Of a stretch of 62,490 nt of DNA, positions 1-8,874 are shown in pieces. The DNA comes from Terriglobia bacterium (lineage in GTDB: Bacteria > Acidobacteriota > Terriglobia > JAIQFV01): positions 1 through 62,490 of the forward strand of contig JAIQFV010000028.1 of NCBI GenBank assembly GCA_020073085.1, in the 5' to 3' direction. Under the pieces are notes generated by a model, which worked only from the letters and a program-made list of their open reading frames with translations, ran no database searches and was not told the origin of the DNA. Made by a program: the position numbers and the translations under genes. Within the stretch, counting starts at the first letter, position 1, and each line of letters starts with the position of its first letter.

Positions 1-173
1 TGCACGGAGCATCGTGGTCAGACGGTCAATCCTGCTTCGGCAAGTACGGGCCTGCGACGTTGCAGCCTCCAGCGCCGCTGCGAAGGAAGCGTCCCCGCGC
101 TTCCGCAACGAGCAGTAAGCCAATTGCCAATAGCGAAGACCTGTCCGTTCTGTCCGGCGCCCACCCGGTCTTT

Positions 174-290
174 CTAGATCATGTCCAATAACCATCGGGT
201 GCCGTTCGCCTGGGTGTAATCCATTCGCAGCACATAAGGCGGCTCGGTGCTCAACCAATATTTGAGCAGCCCGGGAATCACTCCAGCCTG
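174..290 (-). pseudogene. C-terminal remnant of an unidentified protein
   Basis: A 38-codon open stretch ends at TAG (174-176) and reads like the C-terminus of a folded protein, with segments such as EPPYVLRMDYTQ and RWLLDMI. It runs in a different frame directly downstream of the DUF1579-type gene and has no start codon or ribosome binding site. I do not recognise the family. The remaining bases of 1-301 show nothing else I can support. Confidence 0.3.
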
Positions 291-301
291 AGGGCGACAG
301 C

Positions 302-1234
302 TTACTTCGTCCGAAGGTACGTTAAGTCGTACTCCACGTTCCAGGTCTTCCCGCCATCGGTCGAGCCCTGGCTGAACTGCCTCACCTTGTCCGCTCCCTG
401 GCTAAAAAACTGGAGATGCCGCCTCAGGCGGGTCCCATTGGGCTGCGGGATGTCCTCGGTGTAATAATCCATGACCCCATCCTTCAACCCCCCGAAAAAA
501 AAGATGGTGTCTCCTCTCGCATCCACCCAGGTTTGTTCCCAGCGTTTCTTGTCTTTGTCATAGATGTTGAAGCTCTTCCCGGTTCCGCCGCTCCGGCCGG
601 TCCAGTTTTCCAGCACAACGCAATCGCCCAGGATCAACTCGATCTTACTGGTGCCGGCCGGTACCTGCCCCGCCGTGGTGACGACGTTCCAATCGCCCAC
701 CCAGAAATCAAATTGACGATTCTCGGGCGAGTAGGCGCAAGGTTTTTGATTCTTCCTGGCTCGCTCAAGCGCCTTGGCAAAGCGGGGATCCGCGCGCAGA
801 GGGCCAAGATCGCTATCCGATTCGAGTATGTCCACCTGAAAGAAACCTGCATCCAAGGCCCTATCGAGGTCTTGGAAGGCGGCCTCCAAGGTGCCAGCCG
901 CCACATCCAGCCTGATCCTTTCGGAATCGGCCTGGAGAGAAGGAAGACCAGTCGCTTCGCTCCATTTCAAGGCAAGCCGGGCTTGGTTGAAGTCCCCCAA
1001 CTTGCGAAGGGAGACGGCAAGCCGGTACCACGCCAGGGGACTGTCCTGTTTGGCCTTTGTAATCTCCCGGTAAGCCTTGACTGCGGCGGACCATTGCTGT
1101 GCCTGGTAGGCTTCATTCGCCTGCTCCTCGAGAGATGTTCCTTTCGCCGGGGCCGTTTGGCCAAAACTGGGGGTCACGGCCAGACAGACCATTAGGATCA
1201 CTGCATTCAGAATCGGGGAAGTACGCTTTTTCAT
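302..1234 (-). CDS. secreted TPR protein with DUF1579-like C-terminal domain
   Basis: A 310-residue protein starts with a Sec signal peptide (residues about 1-25, ending near SFG-Q). The ATG at 1234 is preceded by GGAGGA at a suitable distance. Residues about 35-155 form tetratricopeptide-like helices (EQANEAYQAQQWSAAVKAYRE and a following repeat). The C-terminal half begins with FDFWVGDW, the hallmark of the DUF1579/lipocalin-like domain found in many secreted proteins of Acidobacteriota, and carries the expected WxQTWxD and YDLTYxR strands. The biochemical role is unknown; the TPR part suggests protein contacts and the barrel may bind a small ligand. The gene appears monocistronic. Family assignment is by motif only. 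Confidence 0.8.
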   Translation of the reverse strand: MKKRTSPILNAVILMVCLAVTPSFGQTAPAKGTSLEEQANEAYQAQQWSAAVKAYREITKAKQDSPLAWYRLAVSLRKLGDFNQARLALKWSEATGLPSLQADSERIRLDVAAGTLEAAFQDLDRALDAGFFQVDILESDSDLGPLRADPRFAKALERARKNQKPCAYSPENRQFDFWVGDWNVVTTAGQVPAGTSKIELILGDCVVLENWTGRSGGTGKSFNIYDKDKKRWEQTWVDARGDTIFFFGGLKDGVMDYYTEDIPQPNGTRLRRHLQFFSQGADKVRQFSQGSTDGGKTWNVEYDLTYLRTK

Positions 1235-1378
1235 TCGTTTGTCCTCCGCATGCGTGGTGGTTCGAGCGAAAACACGGGACGCCGCTTAGGTTCGTAACGG
1301 ATTCCGGGTAGGTCTGATCCTCATCGCAGAAGGGCGTCTTTTCCTGGACGCTTCCGCCTCCCACGGTGAGGAGAAGCC

Positions 1379-1534
1379 ATGAAAAGAATCACGCGTCTCG
1401 TGAGGATGCATTGGATCCCCCTGGGATTGATTATTATAACAGAGCCGCTTCTCGTGCTTCTCACCCTGCAGTACCGGGCCCTGCGAACGCTGGAACAAAC
1501 ACTTCCCGTGGACGGTCGACATGCCTGTGGCTAA
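1379..1534 (+). pseudogene. N-terminal remnant of a sensor histidine kinase
   Basis: Fifty-one codons from ATG 1379 read as a basic N-terminus followed by one strong membrane segment (about residues 12-30, [18 protein letters not shown]) and then [13 protein letters not shown], typical of the first transmembrane helix of a membrane histidine kinase. The frame then closes at TAA 1532. No dimerisation, HATPase or HAMP region follows. The next sequence, overlapping in another frame, is the end of a response regulator. Confidence 0.5.
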
Positions 1535-1622
1535 ACTCCGGAAAAAAATCGAACCCAATCCGGAGAATCCTACGTATCTGATTACTATCCACAGCGTGGG
1601 CTATAAGTTTGTGACAGGATGA
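1509..1622 (+). pseudogene. C-terminal remnant of an OmpR/PhoB-type response regulator
   Basis: The frame from 1509 to TGA 1622 reads [20 protein letters not shown] then [14 protein letters not shown]. This is the recognition-helix end and C-terminal beta-hairpin of a winged-helix response regulator (family pattern RxVDxHIxxLRKKIE...GVGYxF). The receiver domain and most of the effector domain are absent. It is abutted by the kinase N-terminus upstream, so the two form a kinase-to-regulator chimera that cannot encode either protein. Confidence 0.65.
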
Positions 1623-1674
1623 AGGCGAACCGGGGTCAATGAATGGCGCATCTGCGGAGCCCGGCGGCTTCCTT

Positions 1675-1868
1675 TTAGGCCCGTAGGGGTCGAAGAATGG
1701 AAGCCCCATCTGAGCTCCGCGTTCTTTTGCGAAGCGAGGGTGGGGTCGGGGGAGAAAGAAGAGTCAGATCAGGTCCGGAGGACCAAAAGAACGTAGCCCC
1801 GTCTGTCGAAGATCCGCCGTGGCGGGAGCCCCGCGCTTTTTCTCTTTGCGGGGCGAGGGCGGGGTAGC
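1675..1868 (+). repeat. dispersed repeat family A (GGCCGAAAGATTGTAGCCCC type), two degenerate copies
   Basis: Two diverged copies of an element whose core is (C)GGAGGGCCGAAAGAATGTAGCCCC followed by a GC-rich arm ending GCGGGGCGAGGGTGGGGT. The same family recurs at 2028-2238, 28485-28630, 50733-51000, 51345-51475 and 55490-55780. The region 1623-2541 otherwise has no gene. Confidence 0.6.
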
Positions 1869-2027
1869 CATGAGAAAAAATGCGAGAGCCCTGCTGGCAG
1901 GGCGAAACGATGTCGCAGATCTCAGCATGCCGAACGCCCTATTCGATGTCTTGCACCCGGGGGGAGTTCGCCTATTCCTGGGGAATTATTGTAGGATTGT
2001 CCGAAGATCCATGCGGCAGATTCTTTC

Positions 2028-2238
2028 GCCCCGCAAGCGGGGCTTGCATGTCAATAAGGAGACCGTTACCCCACCCTCGCTCCGCCCCGCAAAGAACGCG
2101 GGACGGAGCTTCAGGTGGGGCTACAATCTGACAGCCCTACGGGCCTATGGTGCAGCTTCCGGTGGGACTACCCGCCCAGGGGGGACCTCCCCGCTGGCCT
2201 GAAAAGGAGCTTCAGATGGGTCTGCACACCTGGGCGGC
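2028..2238. repeat. dispersed repeat family A, inverted copies
   Basis: It begins with the short palindrome CGCCCCGCAAGCGGGGCT, followed by GTTACCCCACCCTCGCTCCG and the GGTGGGGCTACAATCTG...GCCCTACGGGCC core. Orientation is opposite to the copy at 1675-1868. No coding function is credible; the open frames across it result from its base composition. Confidence 0.6.
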
Positions 2239-2240
2239 AC

Positions 2241-2402
2241 AGCCCTACGGGCCGAAAGCGGAGCTTCAAGTGGGGTCATGCACCGCAGCGCAAGAGCCCT
2301 ACGGGCCGAAAGCGGAGCTTCAAGTGGGGTCATGCGCCGCAGCGCAAGAGTCCTACGGGCCGAAAGCGGAGCATCGGGTGGGGTCATGCGCCCCAGCGCA
2401 AG
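2241..2402 (+). repeat. 54-bp tandem repeat, three full units plus a partial fourth
   Basis: Units at 2241-2294, 2295-2348 and 2349-2402 begin AGCCCTACGGGCCGAAAGCG and differ by only a few bases; a fourth starts at 2403 and decays by about 2420. Each unit contains the family A core GCCCTACGGGCCGAAAG, so this is a local expansion of a dispersed repeat. Because 54 is a multiple of three the array stays open in several frames, which artificially extends the reading frame of the downstream gene. Confidence 0.85.
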
Positions 2403-2541
2403 AGCCCTACGGGCCGAAAGAGACAAAGGCGTTATTCTAAGAGTATCTACTTCTGGAGAGCGAATCTCCCTCCGGCGGCTTTGGTCGTGTCATTCAACTC
2501 CGCAATTCGGAATTACTGCTCACAAAGAGGAGAAGCTCAAA

Positions 2542-4518
2542 ATGGAGAACAACACCGTTGCAGGTTCACATGGCTCTCGATCCGATGAGGACACATTCCC
2601 CAAACTCCAATCGAAGACTTGGGGTAAGGAAATCCTGTCAGGTCCGCGCGTAACCAGAGCCCTGCGGCACGACAGCTCTTTGGAGCGAAGACGACTCCGT
2701 CTCATGAGCTCATTCTTGTCCTTGGTCTTCCTCTTCCTGGCGCATGGGTCGTACGGCCAGGAGCCCCGGGCACAGATCAGTCTACAGATCGACCGGCTTG
2801 AACACGCCATGAAATCCGCTCCCGCCTCCGATTCGTCCGCGGATGAAGCGGCAAGCCTTCAACAGGTCCGCAAAGCTCTCGATGCCGGGTACGTGTACGC
2901 CAGCCTGTACGGCCTTGAGCCGGCCATGCTCAATATCGCCACCCTGCAATACACCCTTTCCAAAGTCGGCCTGGAATCCAAGGGCCTGGAGGCCTTTGAA
3001 AAGGAATGGCAAAGGGTGGGCACGCAACTGAAGGCGGAAGAACAAGGCTTGACCGACGCGAAACTCTCGTCGCTCCCTTCAGCGGTGAGAGCGATGGTTG
3101 AGGCCGCCCAGGTGCAGAGCCGCACCTATTACCAGGCGGCCCGGCTGTATGGCCGGGAAACCACCCCGCAATATGGACTGCAGTACGTCGGCCTTTCCAA
3201 AGGGTATCTCGACTTTGCCGTCTGGTGTGCCGATTTGCAGTTTCCGAAGAGCCCGGCGTGGAAGGGCCATTCCCCCGGAAATGATATTGCGGGGCTGGAA
3301 AAAGAAGTCATCCGAAACTACAGTCAACCCCAGGCTTTGAAGCAGAATGAGGAGTTCATTGGGATCAACTCCCGCCTGAACTTCGCCAGGGAACTGGACA
3401 AACAGGGGAGATGGGAAGGCGCATTGCAGATCTACTTGAACGCGTCACTTGCCTATGGCCTGATCAACCCGCCCTCAGCAGGGGACTTGCAGCTCGGCGC
3501 GTTGCAAGAGGAAAGCAAGGGCCTCCGAAACCGTCTGGCCGCCGGCCACCTTGACTGGAGCCTCGGTCAAATGTACTGGGAAATCGCCCAACTCGATTTG
3601 GAGGGACAGGCGGACAAGAAGATGGACAAGGCGGACGCCATTCATGCCGGCGTCATTTTGAAGGAGGTTTTGCCACGGTACCTGAGCTACCTCGAGCACA
3701 GCGCTCCGACGGCCTCCGCCACTCCGGCCGCCGCTCAAGTCACCGTCACGCTGGTCCGCTGGCCTTACACTTGACATCTCTGCGATCCGGCAAGTTTGCT
3801 GGCACAGGACGTCATCCAGCGGTACGGTGACCGGGTTCGATTCGTAAGCGAGAACTGGGGAAGCTCGAAACAGGCCGATCGTTTTGGCTTGAAGCGGTAT
3901 CCCGTGGTGTTTGTGAACGACGTACTTCTTGCACGCTCCGAGGATTTTGGCTGGTTTGGCGCGAAAGGCCGCTACACGCCCTGGCTCAAGCTGGAAAATC
4001 ACGAGAAATTCAAGAAGGACCTGACTCACATGATTGATCTGGAGCTCAAGGGAGATAGGCGAGCGGCCCTCGAGGCGCAGTCGCCGGCCTCACAGGAGGA
4101 ACTCGCGCGGCTCCCTCAGCTCAGCGCGAAAGACCTGGCCGGGTCGACCGTCGACGCGGCCTCCTTGTCGGGGAAGCTCGTCGTGGTGGAGTTCTGGGCC
4201 ACCTGGTGTCTGCCCTGCCGGTCTACCCTGCCGTGGTTGGGGGAATTGAAACGACGGCACGGGGATAAGATCGAAATCCTGGCAATCGCCGTGGACTCGG
4301 AAGAATCTGAAGTACGGAAGCTCACGCAAGCGATGGGCCTCCCTTATCACGTCGTCCTGGGCAGCGCGGGGTTGGCGGAATCGTTCGGCGATCTCAGCAG
4401 CGTCCCGACGATGTTCATTTTCAGGCCCAACGGCACGACCGCGTCCATCCTTTACGGCGCTCCCCAGGACTTGCACGACCGTGTCAGCCATGCGATCGAC
4501 GCCTTGCTTCGGGAATGA
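2542..4518 (+). CDS. secreted double-thioredoxin-fold protein with in-frame UGA (candidate selenoprotein, UxxC)
   Basis: ATG 2542 follows AGAGGAG with good spacing. An N-terminal charged stretch leads to a hydrophobic signal segment at residues 55-72; M55 (2704) is an alternative start. Residues about 75-395 are mostly helical and unrecognised. At 3772-3774 a TGA interrupts the frame, and the same frame resumes with HLC and then a complete thioredoxin-fold domain, with cis-proline loop RYPVVFV (Pro454). Reading UGA as selenocysteine gives Thr-Sec411-His-Leu-Cys414, a UxxC redox motif exactly where CxxC is expected. A second thioredoxin domain of the TlpA/ResA type follows (WCLPC, Cys556/Cys559; VPTMF cis-Pro loop). 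A hairpin compatible with a bacterial SECIS lies after the UGA. The total would be 658 residues. The alternatives are a nonsense mutation or a sequencing error; translation restart at TTG 3796 has no ribosome site and would lose the active site. The protein is likely an extracytoplasmic thiol/selenol oxidoreductase. Confidence 0.75.
3775..3809 (+). promoter_or_regulatory. putative bacterial SECIS hairpin
   Basis: Immediately after UGA 3772-3774, CCGGCA (3787-3792) pairs with TGCTGG (3797-3802), including one G-U pair, around loop AGTT. A lower stem TCTG/CAGG (3779-3782 with 3805-3808) extends it. The loop starts 18-19 nt after the UGA. Counting the U of UGA as 1, loop bases 23 and 24 are G and U, the same positions as the SelB-contact G23/U24 of the E. 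coli fdhF element. The bulged U17 of fdhF is not present. Pairing was done by eye. Confidence 0.55.
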
Positions 4519-4568
4519 GTGATTGAAATCCTGTCCCTCTCAGGCAGTCTTGACGCGACGATTGGCAG

Positions 4569-4739
4569 ACCCCGCTGGTGCGGATGGTCGATCGGGGCAA
4601 GGTTGAAGCGGTCCGCATCTTGCTCGAACAGGGCGCCGATGTGACCGCCCGGCATCCCGATGGCCTCTCGCTTTTCGAGGTCGCCCGTGACCAGGGGTTC
4701 GACGAAATCGCCGGCCTGCTGGAACGATACAGGGGATGA
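4569..4739 (+). pseudogene. ankyrin-repeat C-terminal remnant
   Basis: The frame reads TPLVRMVDRGKVEAVRILLE, then QGADVTARHPDG, then SLFEVARDQGFDEIAGLLE, matching one and a half ankyrin repeats (consensus TPLxxAxxxGxxxxVxxLLxxGAD). There is no start with a ribosome site; the first ATG inside is 4584. It sits between the double-thioredoxin gene and a hairpin repeat, so it is probably what is left of a deleted gene. Confidence 0.5.
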
Positions 4740-4740
4740 A

Positions 4741-4802
4741 GGGGACTGACACCTTTTTGCGATATGAATCCGAGGCCCTCCTAAATGCAGGTGTCTGTCC
4801 CC
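4741..4802. repeat. hairpin element (GGGGACAGACACC family)
   Basis: GGGGACTGACACC (4741-4753) faces GGTGTCTGTCCCC (4790-4802), 13-bp arms with one mismatch. Related hairpins lie at 10988-11052, 39443-39504 and 47831-47888. The remainder of 4803-5124 shows no gene, only fragments such as CCCCCGCTGGGAGGTGGGGG resembling other intergenic repeats. Confidence 0.7.
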
Positions 4803-5124
4803 GCTTGATCCTTTTTGCTAAATTCCCCCGCTGGGAGGTGGGGGATCATTCGGGTTCAGCCTACCAACGGGCAAGCTCCAACCTGGGATTAGGGGAGTAT
4901 GCCCGGCGACGCTGAATATTTGCGCAGGGACGGAAACCTTCGCCCTTCTGCGTTCGTCTAACTGATCTAATACAGCCTCATTGTCATCCAATGGAAGCTA
5001 TAAGGGCACTGCGACAGATTCGGAGCGCTCTTCCTCATCACGAAAACAGATTCGGGGATTTCTGTGACATGACGCAACACGATTTTGCACGTTCCCAAAT
5101 TTGAACTTGAACGGGGGATGGGGC

Positions 5125-7614
5125 ATGAACAATATTCTGCAGGACTTTCGTTATGGCCTTCGGATGCTGGCAAAGAATCCGGCCTTCACCCTGGTGGCTG
5201 TTTTAACCCTGGCCCTCGGGATTGGGGCCAATACGGCCATTTTCAGCGTTATGAACGCGGTCATCCTTCGTTTCCTGCCGGTGTCCAATCCCCAGGAACT
5301 CGTCTACCTTCACACCACCGGAAATCCGAGCGGGTCTTCTCAAACGGGTGAGGGGAGTCTCTCGTTCACCATGCCGATCTTTGAACGATTACGGACGGAG
5401 ACCCGGGTTTTTGCGAGCGTCATGGCGTATGTACCGCTCTCCACCGGCAAAGTCGCCGTGCGTTATGGCGAGGAGCCGGAAGAGGCGCAAGCCGATATGG
5501 TGAGTGGAAACTTCTTCTCCGGGTTGGGGGTTCAGCCGGCGCGGGGCCAGACCTTCACGGTCCGGGACGAAACCCAACACAGCCAGGTGGCTGTGCTGAG
5601 CTACGGCTATTGGTCGCGGCGGTTTGGCCGCAACCCTTCGATCATCGGTGAGACACTGTACATCAAGGGCGTGCCGTTCACGGTGATCGGGATTGGGGCA
5701 CGCGATTTTGAGGGTGTGGAATCCGGAGTCGCCACCGACCTTTGGATCCCCCTTCAGAACAGGCCGGACCTGACGGCCTGGGGACAATCGGCCCAGGACG
5801 GGGACACCTTGTATGGTTCGCCGAACTGGTGGTGTCTGATGATGATTGGCCGCCTCGCACCGGGGATCAGCCAGAGGCAAGCCCTCGCACAACTGGCACC
5901 CATTTTCGAGCGGGCGGCCTACGAGGGATCAGGAAAGCGTGACCCCAAAGAACACCCCCCGCAACTCTATTTTTCAGACGCGCGCGGAATCGGGAGTCAG
6001 CGTAGCGACTTTGAGCAGCCCATCGGTTCTTTGATGGGAATGGTGGGGTTGGTCCTGGTCATCGCCTGTGGCAATGTGGCCATGCTGCTGGTGGCCCGGA
6101 ATTCCGCAAGACAACGGGAGTTTTGCCTGCGCATGGCACTCGGCTCCGGTCGCTGGCGGCTTTTCTGCCAACTGCTGACCGAAAGTCTGCTGCTGGTTGC
6201 CGGCGGAGGAATATTGGGGTGGCTGTTCGCGGTGTGGGCCACCGAGGCGTTGGCTGCCTGGTCGGAACTCAAGCTCAGTCTCGCGCCTGATTTTTCGGTC
6301 CTGCTCTTTACTCTGGGAGTCTCGATTCTCGCCGCCCTGCTGTTTGGGCTGGCTCCGCTCAGAAACGCGGTGGGGACGCCTATTGGGCTTGTCTTGAAGA
6401 CCTCCGCCGCCACGACGAACCAGGATCGAAGGAAGGTCCGGGGCGGCCAAGTGGTCGTTGCCCTGCAGATGGCGATGTGCCTGGTGTTACTGGTCTGTTC
6501 GGGTCTTCTCGTTCGAACGCTGCGGAACCTTGAAACCACTGACCTGGGAATGCGACCCACGGGTCTCCTCGTTTTTGGGATCACGCCGCCGCAGACTCTG
6601 GCAACCGATCCAGAAGTCCACCGTTTCTATCAAGAGCTGTCGGCTCGTTTGCGCGCTTTGCCCGGAGTGGAGTCGGCCACCCTCATGCAGAACCGGATTG
6701 GCTCGGGATGGAGCAACAACACAAGCGCCTATGTGGACGGCAGGCGTCCCGGTGAAGGCAATCGCGAGAGCGCCTTACGATGGAATGCCGTGGGACCGGA
6801 TTATTTTCATGTGCTCGGCATGACCCTTCTCCTGGGACGCGATTTCACGGACGCCGATTCCGCCGCGGCGCCCAAAAGTGTCGTCGTCAGCCAGACCTTC
6901 GCAGAACGCTACCTCCCCAAACTTAACCCGCTGGGCCACCATGTTTCAATGTCCTCCAAGCCCGACGGCAACCAGTACACCATCATCGGTGTCGCCGCCG
7001 ACAGCAAGTACACGGGTGTGCGCGAGAGCAAAAGACCGACGGCGTACTTTCCATACACTCAGATAAAAGGAACTGGGACGATGCACTATGAGCTGCGCAC
7101 GCAGGGCAACCCGGCCGCGCTTCTGTCGAGCGCCCGCCACGTGGTGCATGACTTTGGACCCGATCTCCCGCTGCTTCAGCCGATGACACAGCAGGAACAG
7201 TTCAATGGATCCTTCTCGCAGGAGCGGTTGTTTGCCCGGCTCTCCATGTTTTTTGGTCTACTGGCCGCGCTGTTGGTGGCGACGGGTCTCTATGGAACGC
7301 TGGCTTACCGCGTGAGTCGGCGGACGGCGGAGATCGGCGTGCGGATGGCTGTGGGGGCACAACGACACCAGATCTTGTGGATGGTCCTGCTTGAAAGCCT
7401 GGTGGTCAGCCTCGCAGGCATCATCATCGGGTTGCCCATCGCCTTCGGCAGTGGCCGGCTGTTGCGCTCAATGCTTTTTGATCTCACGCCGGGTGATCCG
7501 ATCACCTTCGTCTGTGCATTGCTCGGATTGACGTTGGTAGCGCTCGTGGCCAGCTTGATTCCCGCCCGCCGCGCCGCCAGTGTCGATCCCATGGTGGCAT
7601 TGCGCTATGAATAA
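5125..7614 (+). CDS. ADOP/MacB-type ABC permease, short form
   Basis: An 829-residue permease starting MNNILQDFRYGLRMLAKNPAF; ATG 5125 follows GGGGGATGGGG. Order: transmembrane helix 1 (about 22-45, the conserved ALGIGANTAIFS segment), a MacB-type periplasmic domain, three helices (about 310-415), a second periplasmic domain, and three C-terminal helices with EIGVRMAVGAQ before them, ending VDPMVALRYE. This duplicated FtsX architecture is that of acidobacterial orphan permeases (ADOP, TIGR03434). No ATPase gene is adjacent. Unlike the copies at 41556 and 56355 it lacks the N-terminal helical extension and has no PadR neighbour. Substrate is unknown. Confidence 0.9.
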   Translation: MNNILQDFRYGLRMLAKNPAFTLVAVLTLALGIGANTAIFSVMNAVILRFLPVSNPQELVYLHTTGNPSGSSQTGEGSLSFTMPIFERLRTETRVFASVMAYVPLSTGKVAVRYGEEPEEAQADMVSGNFFSGLGVQPARGQTFTVRDETQHSQVAVLSYGYWSRRFGRNPSIIGETLYIKGVPFTVIGIGARDFEGVESGVATDLWIPLQNRPDLTAWGQSAQDGDTLYGSPNWWCLMMIGRLAPGISQRQALAQLAPIFERAAYEGSGKRDPKEHPPQLYFSDARGIGSQRSDFEQPIGSLMGMVGLVLVIACGNVAMLLVARNSARQREFCLRMALGSGRWRLFCQLLTESLLLVAGGGILGWLFAVWATEALAAWSELKLSLAPDFSVLLFTLGVSILAALLFGLAPLRNAVGTPIGLVLKTSAATTNQDRRKVRGGQVVVALQMAMCLVLLVCSGLLVRTLRNLETTDLGMRPTGLLVFGITPPQTLATDPEVHRFYQELSARLRALPGVESATLMQNRIGSGWSNNTSAYVDGRRPGEGNRESALRWNAVGPDYFHVLGMTLLLGRDFTDADSAAAPKSVVVSQTFAERYLPKLNPLGHHVSMSSKPDGNQYTIIGVAADSKYTGVRESKRPTAYFPYTQIKGTGTMHYELRTQGNPAALLSSARHVVHDFGPDLPLLQPMTQQEQFNGSFSQERLFARLSMFFGLLAALLVATGLYGTLAYRVSRRTAEIGVRMAVGAQRHQILWMVLLESLVVSLAGIIIGLPIAFGSGRLLRSMLFDLTPGDPITFVCALLGLTLVALVASLIPARRAASVDPMVALRYE

Positions 7615-7780
7615 GTGTCGAATAAGAATTGCGAGGGTCACATCTTGCCATTGTGCGATTCTGGGAGATCAAGTCCAATCGCCGTTTGGCTCTAATTGAG
7701 TCGTCTTCGTTCAGCGCCTGACAGAGCGAAATGCCGAAAGGACAGGGATGATGGGTCACGACAGGGACAGGGATGATGGG

Positions 7781-7894
7781 TCAGGTCTGAACTTTTCTAC
7801 AATTGAACGGTTGCCACGGGGGCAATCATCGAGCAAAAAACAAACCCGTCAGGGCATAAGCTCCAAATCGATTTGTAGAAAAGTTCAGACCTGA
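7781..7894. repeat. 22-bp perfect inverted repeat element upstream of a truncated Rhs gene
   Basis: TCAGGTCTGAACTTTTCTAC-AA (7781-7802) is perfectly inverted at 7873-7894, enclosing 70 bases. A short direct duplication of GACAGGGATGATGGGTCA precedes it (7741-7780). The Rhs open frame begins right at its right border. Confidence 0.85.
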
Positions 7895-7901
7895 CACCCT
7901 T

Positions 7902-8861
7902 TTAATCGATCACCTGGGCAGCACGCGCGTGGTCACCGATGGGAGTGGGAACCTCAAGGCGCGGCATGACTACGTGCCCTTCGCCGAGGAGATTCCCTCG
8001 GGCTTCGGCGGGAGAACTACAGCGCTGGGATACGCAGGAAACGATGGAGTCCGGCAGAAGTTTACCGGCAAAGAACGCGATTCGGAATCCGGCCTAGACA
8101 ACTTTGGGGCCAGATATTACGGCTCCAACATGGGGCGCTTCCAAACGCCGGACCCACTTCCTTGGATTCACTGGCAACACGGCAATGAAGATGCCCAGAG
8201 ACAGTTTGAGGCCTACATTGCGAACCCTCAGGACTTCAACATGTACGCATATGTCCGCAACAATCCGCTGAACCACACCGACCCAACGGGGATGAATGCT
8301 TGCGGTACGAAGGACGATTCGAGCTGCAAGGTGACTGTTACGATTCAAGACCGAACCAAAGATGCACAGGGCCATTACAACGACGGGTACACGGGCGTGG
8401 CAAACCAGCAGAACTACAATGCGACCGCCACGGTATCTGTCAACGGCAAGGACGCTGGCACATTCCTTATAAAAACTACTCCATCCGATTCAAGCAAATC
8501 TGGAACTCTTTCTGCGGGTGTCTACAGTGGAACACTGACCACGCACAGTGGGCATTTGGCGATTCGTATTCAGCCAACAGACAACCTGCCAACAACCGGT
8601 CCAAATCCTCAACAGCATGGCGCTTGGATGGCTCAGGGAGATTTGATTCATAGGGCTGGCGTCGGTAATTTCACAGGTGTCGGTCGAGACGGAAGGGCTG
8701 TATCTGAGGGATGTCTAGTCGTTTGTACAAGCCAGTTTTCCAGCTTTGAGGATGCAACGGGCATGAGTGCTAATCCGCCACAAAGGCACTTCACCATTGA
8801 CGTGGATACTTCCGTGAACCTGAAGTATGCCGATCCAGTTCTTGGACCGCCACAAGGTTGA
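7902..8861 (+). CDS. 5'-truncated Rhs core with L,D-transpeptidase-like toxin domain
   Basis: The fragment opens with LIDHLGSTRVVTDGSG, the standard Rhs/YD core, and continues with FTGKERDSESGLDNFGARYYG, GRFQTPDP and YAYVRNNPLNHTDPTG, the conserved Rhs C-terminal core and cleavage region. After DPTG comes a variable tip of about 190 residues containing SGHLAIRI, DLIHRAG and GRAVSEGCLVV. The spacing of IH...G...S-x-G-C resembles the YkuD/L,D-transpeptidase catalytic pattern (HxG...SxGC), so a peptidoglycan-acting toxin is plausible but not proven. Upstream Rhs repeats and signal are missing; the frame starts at the hairpin element, with GTG 7929 the first standard start codon. It is therefore probably a displaced toxin cassette. 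A candidate immunity gene follows after 13 bases. Confidence 0.7.
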   Translation, partial: LIDHLGSTRVVTDGSGNLKARHDYVPFAEEIPSGFGGRTTALGYAGNDGVRQKFTGKERDSESGLDNFGARYYGSNMGRFQTPDPLPWIHWQHGNEDAQRQFEAYIANPQDFNMYAYVRNNPLNHTDPTGMNACGTKDDSSCKVTVTIQDRTKDAQGHYNDGYTGVANQQNYNATATVSVNGKDAGTFLIKTTPSDSSKSGTLSAGVYSGTLTTHSGHLAIRIQPTDNLPTTGPNPQQHGAWMAQGDLIHRAGVGNFTGVGRDGRAVSEGCLVVCTSQFSSFEDATGMSANPPQRHFTIDVDTSVNLKYADPVLGPPQG

Positions 8862-8874
8862 TGATGGGAGGCCG

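Noticed and set aside
2542-4518. UGA read as tryptophan (alternative genetic code)
   Set aside because: UGA ends many genes here at their normal length, and a Cys-like position in UxxC is the context in both cases.
4516-4570. Further readthrough of the UGA ending the double-thioredoxin gene
   Set aside because: Downstream sequence in that frame has no domain similarity; the ankyrin remnant lies in another frame.
5125-7614. MacAB-TolC type macrolide exporter
   Set aside because: There is no adjacent ATPase, membrane-fusion protein or outer-membrane gene, and the duplicated permease architecture is that of ADOP proteins.
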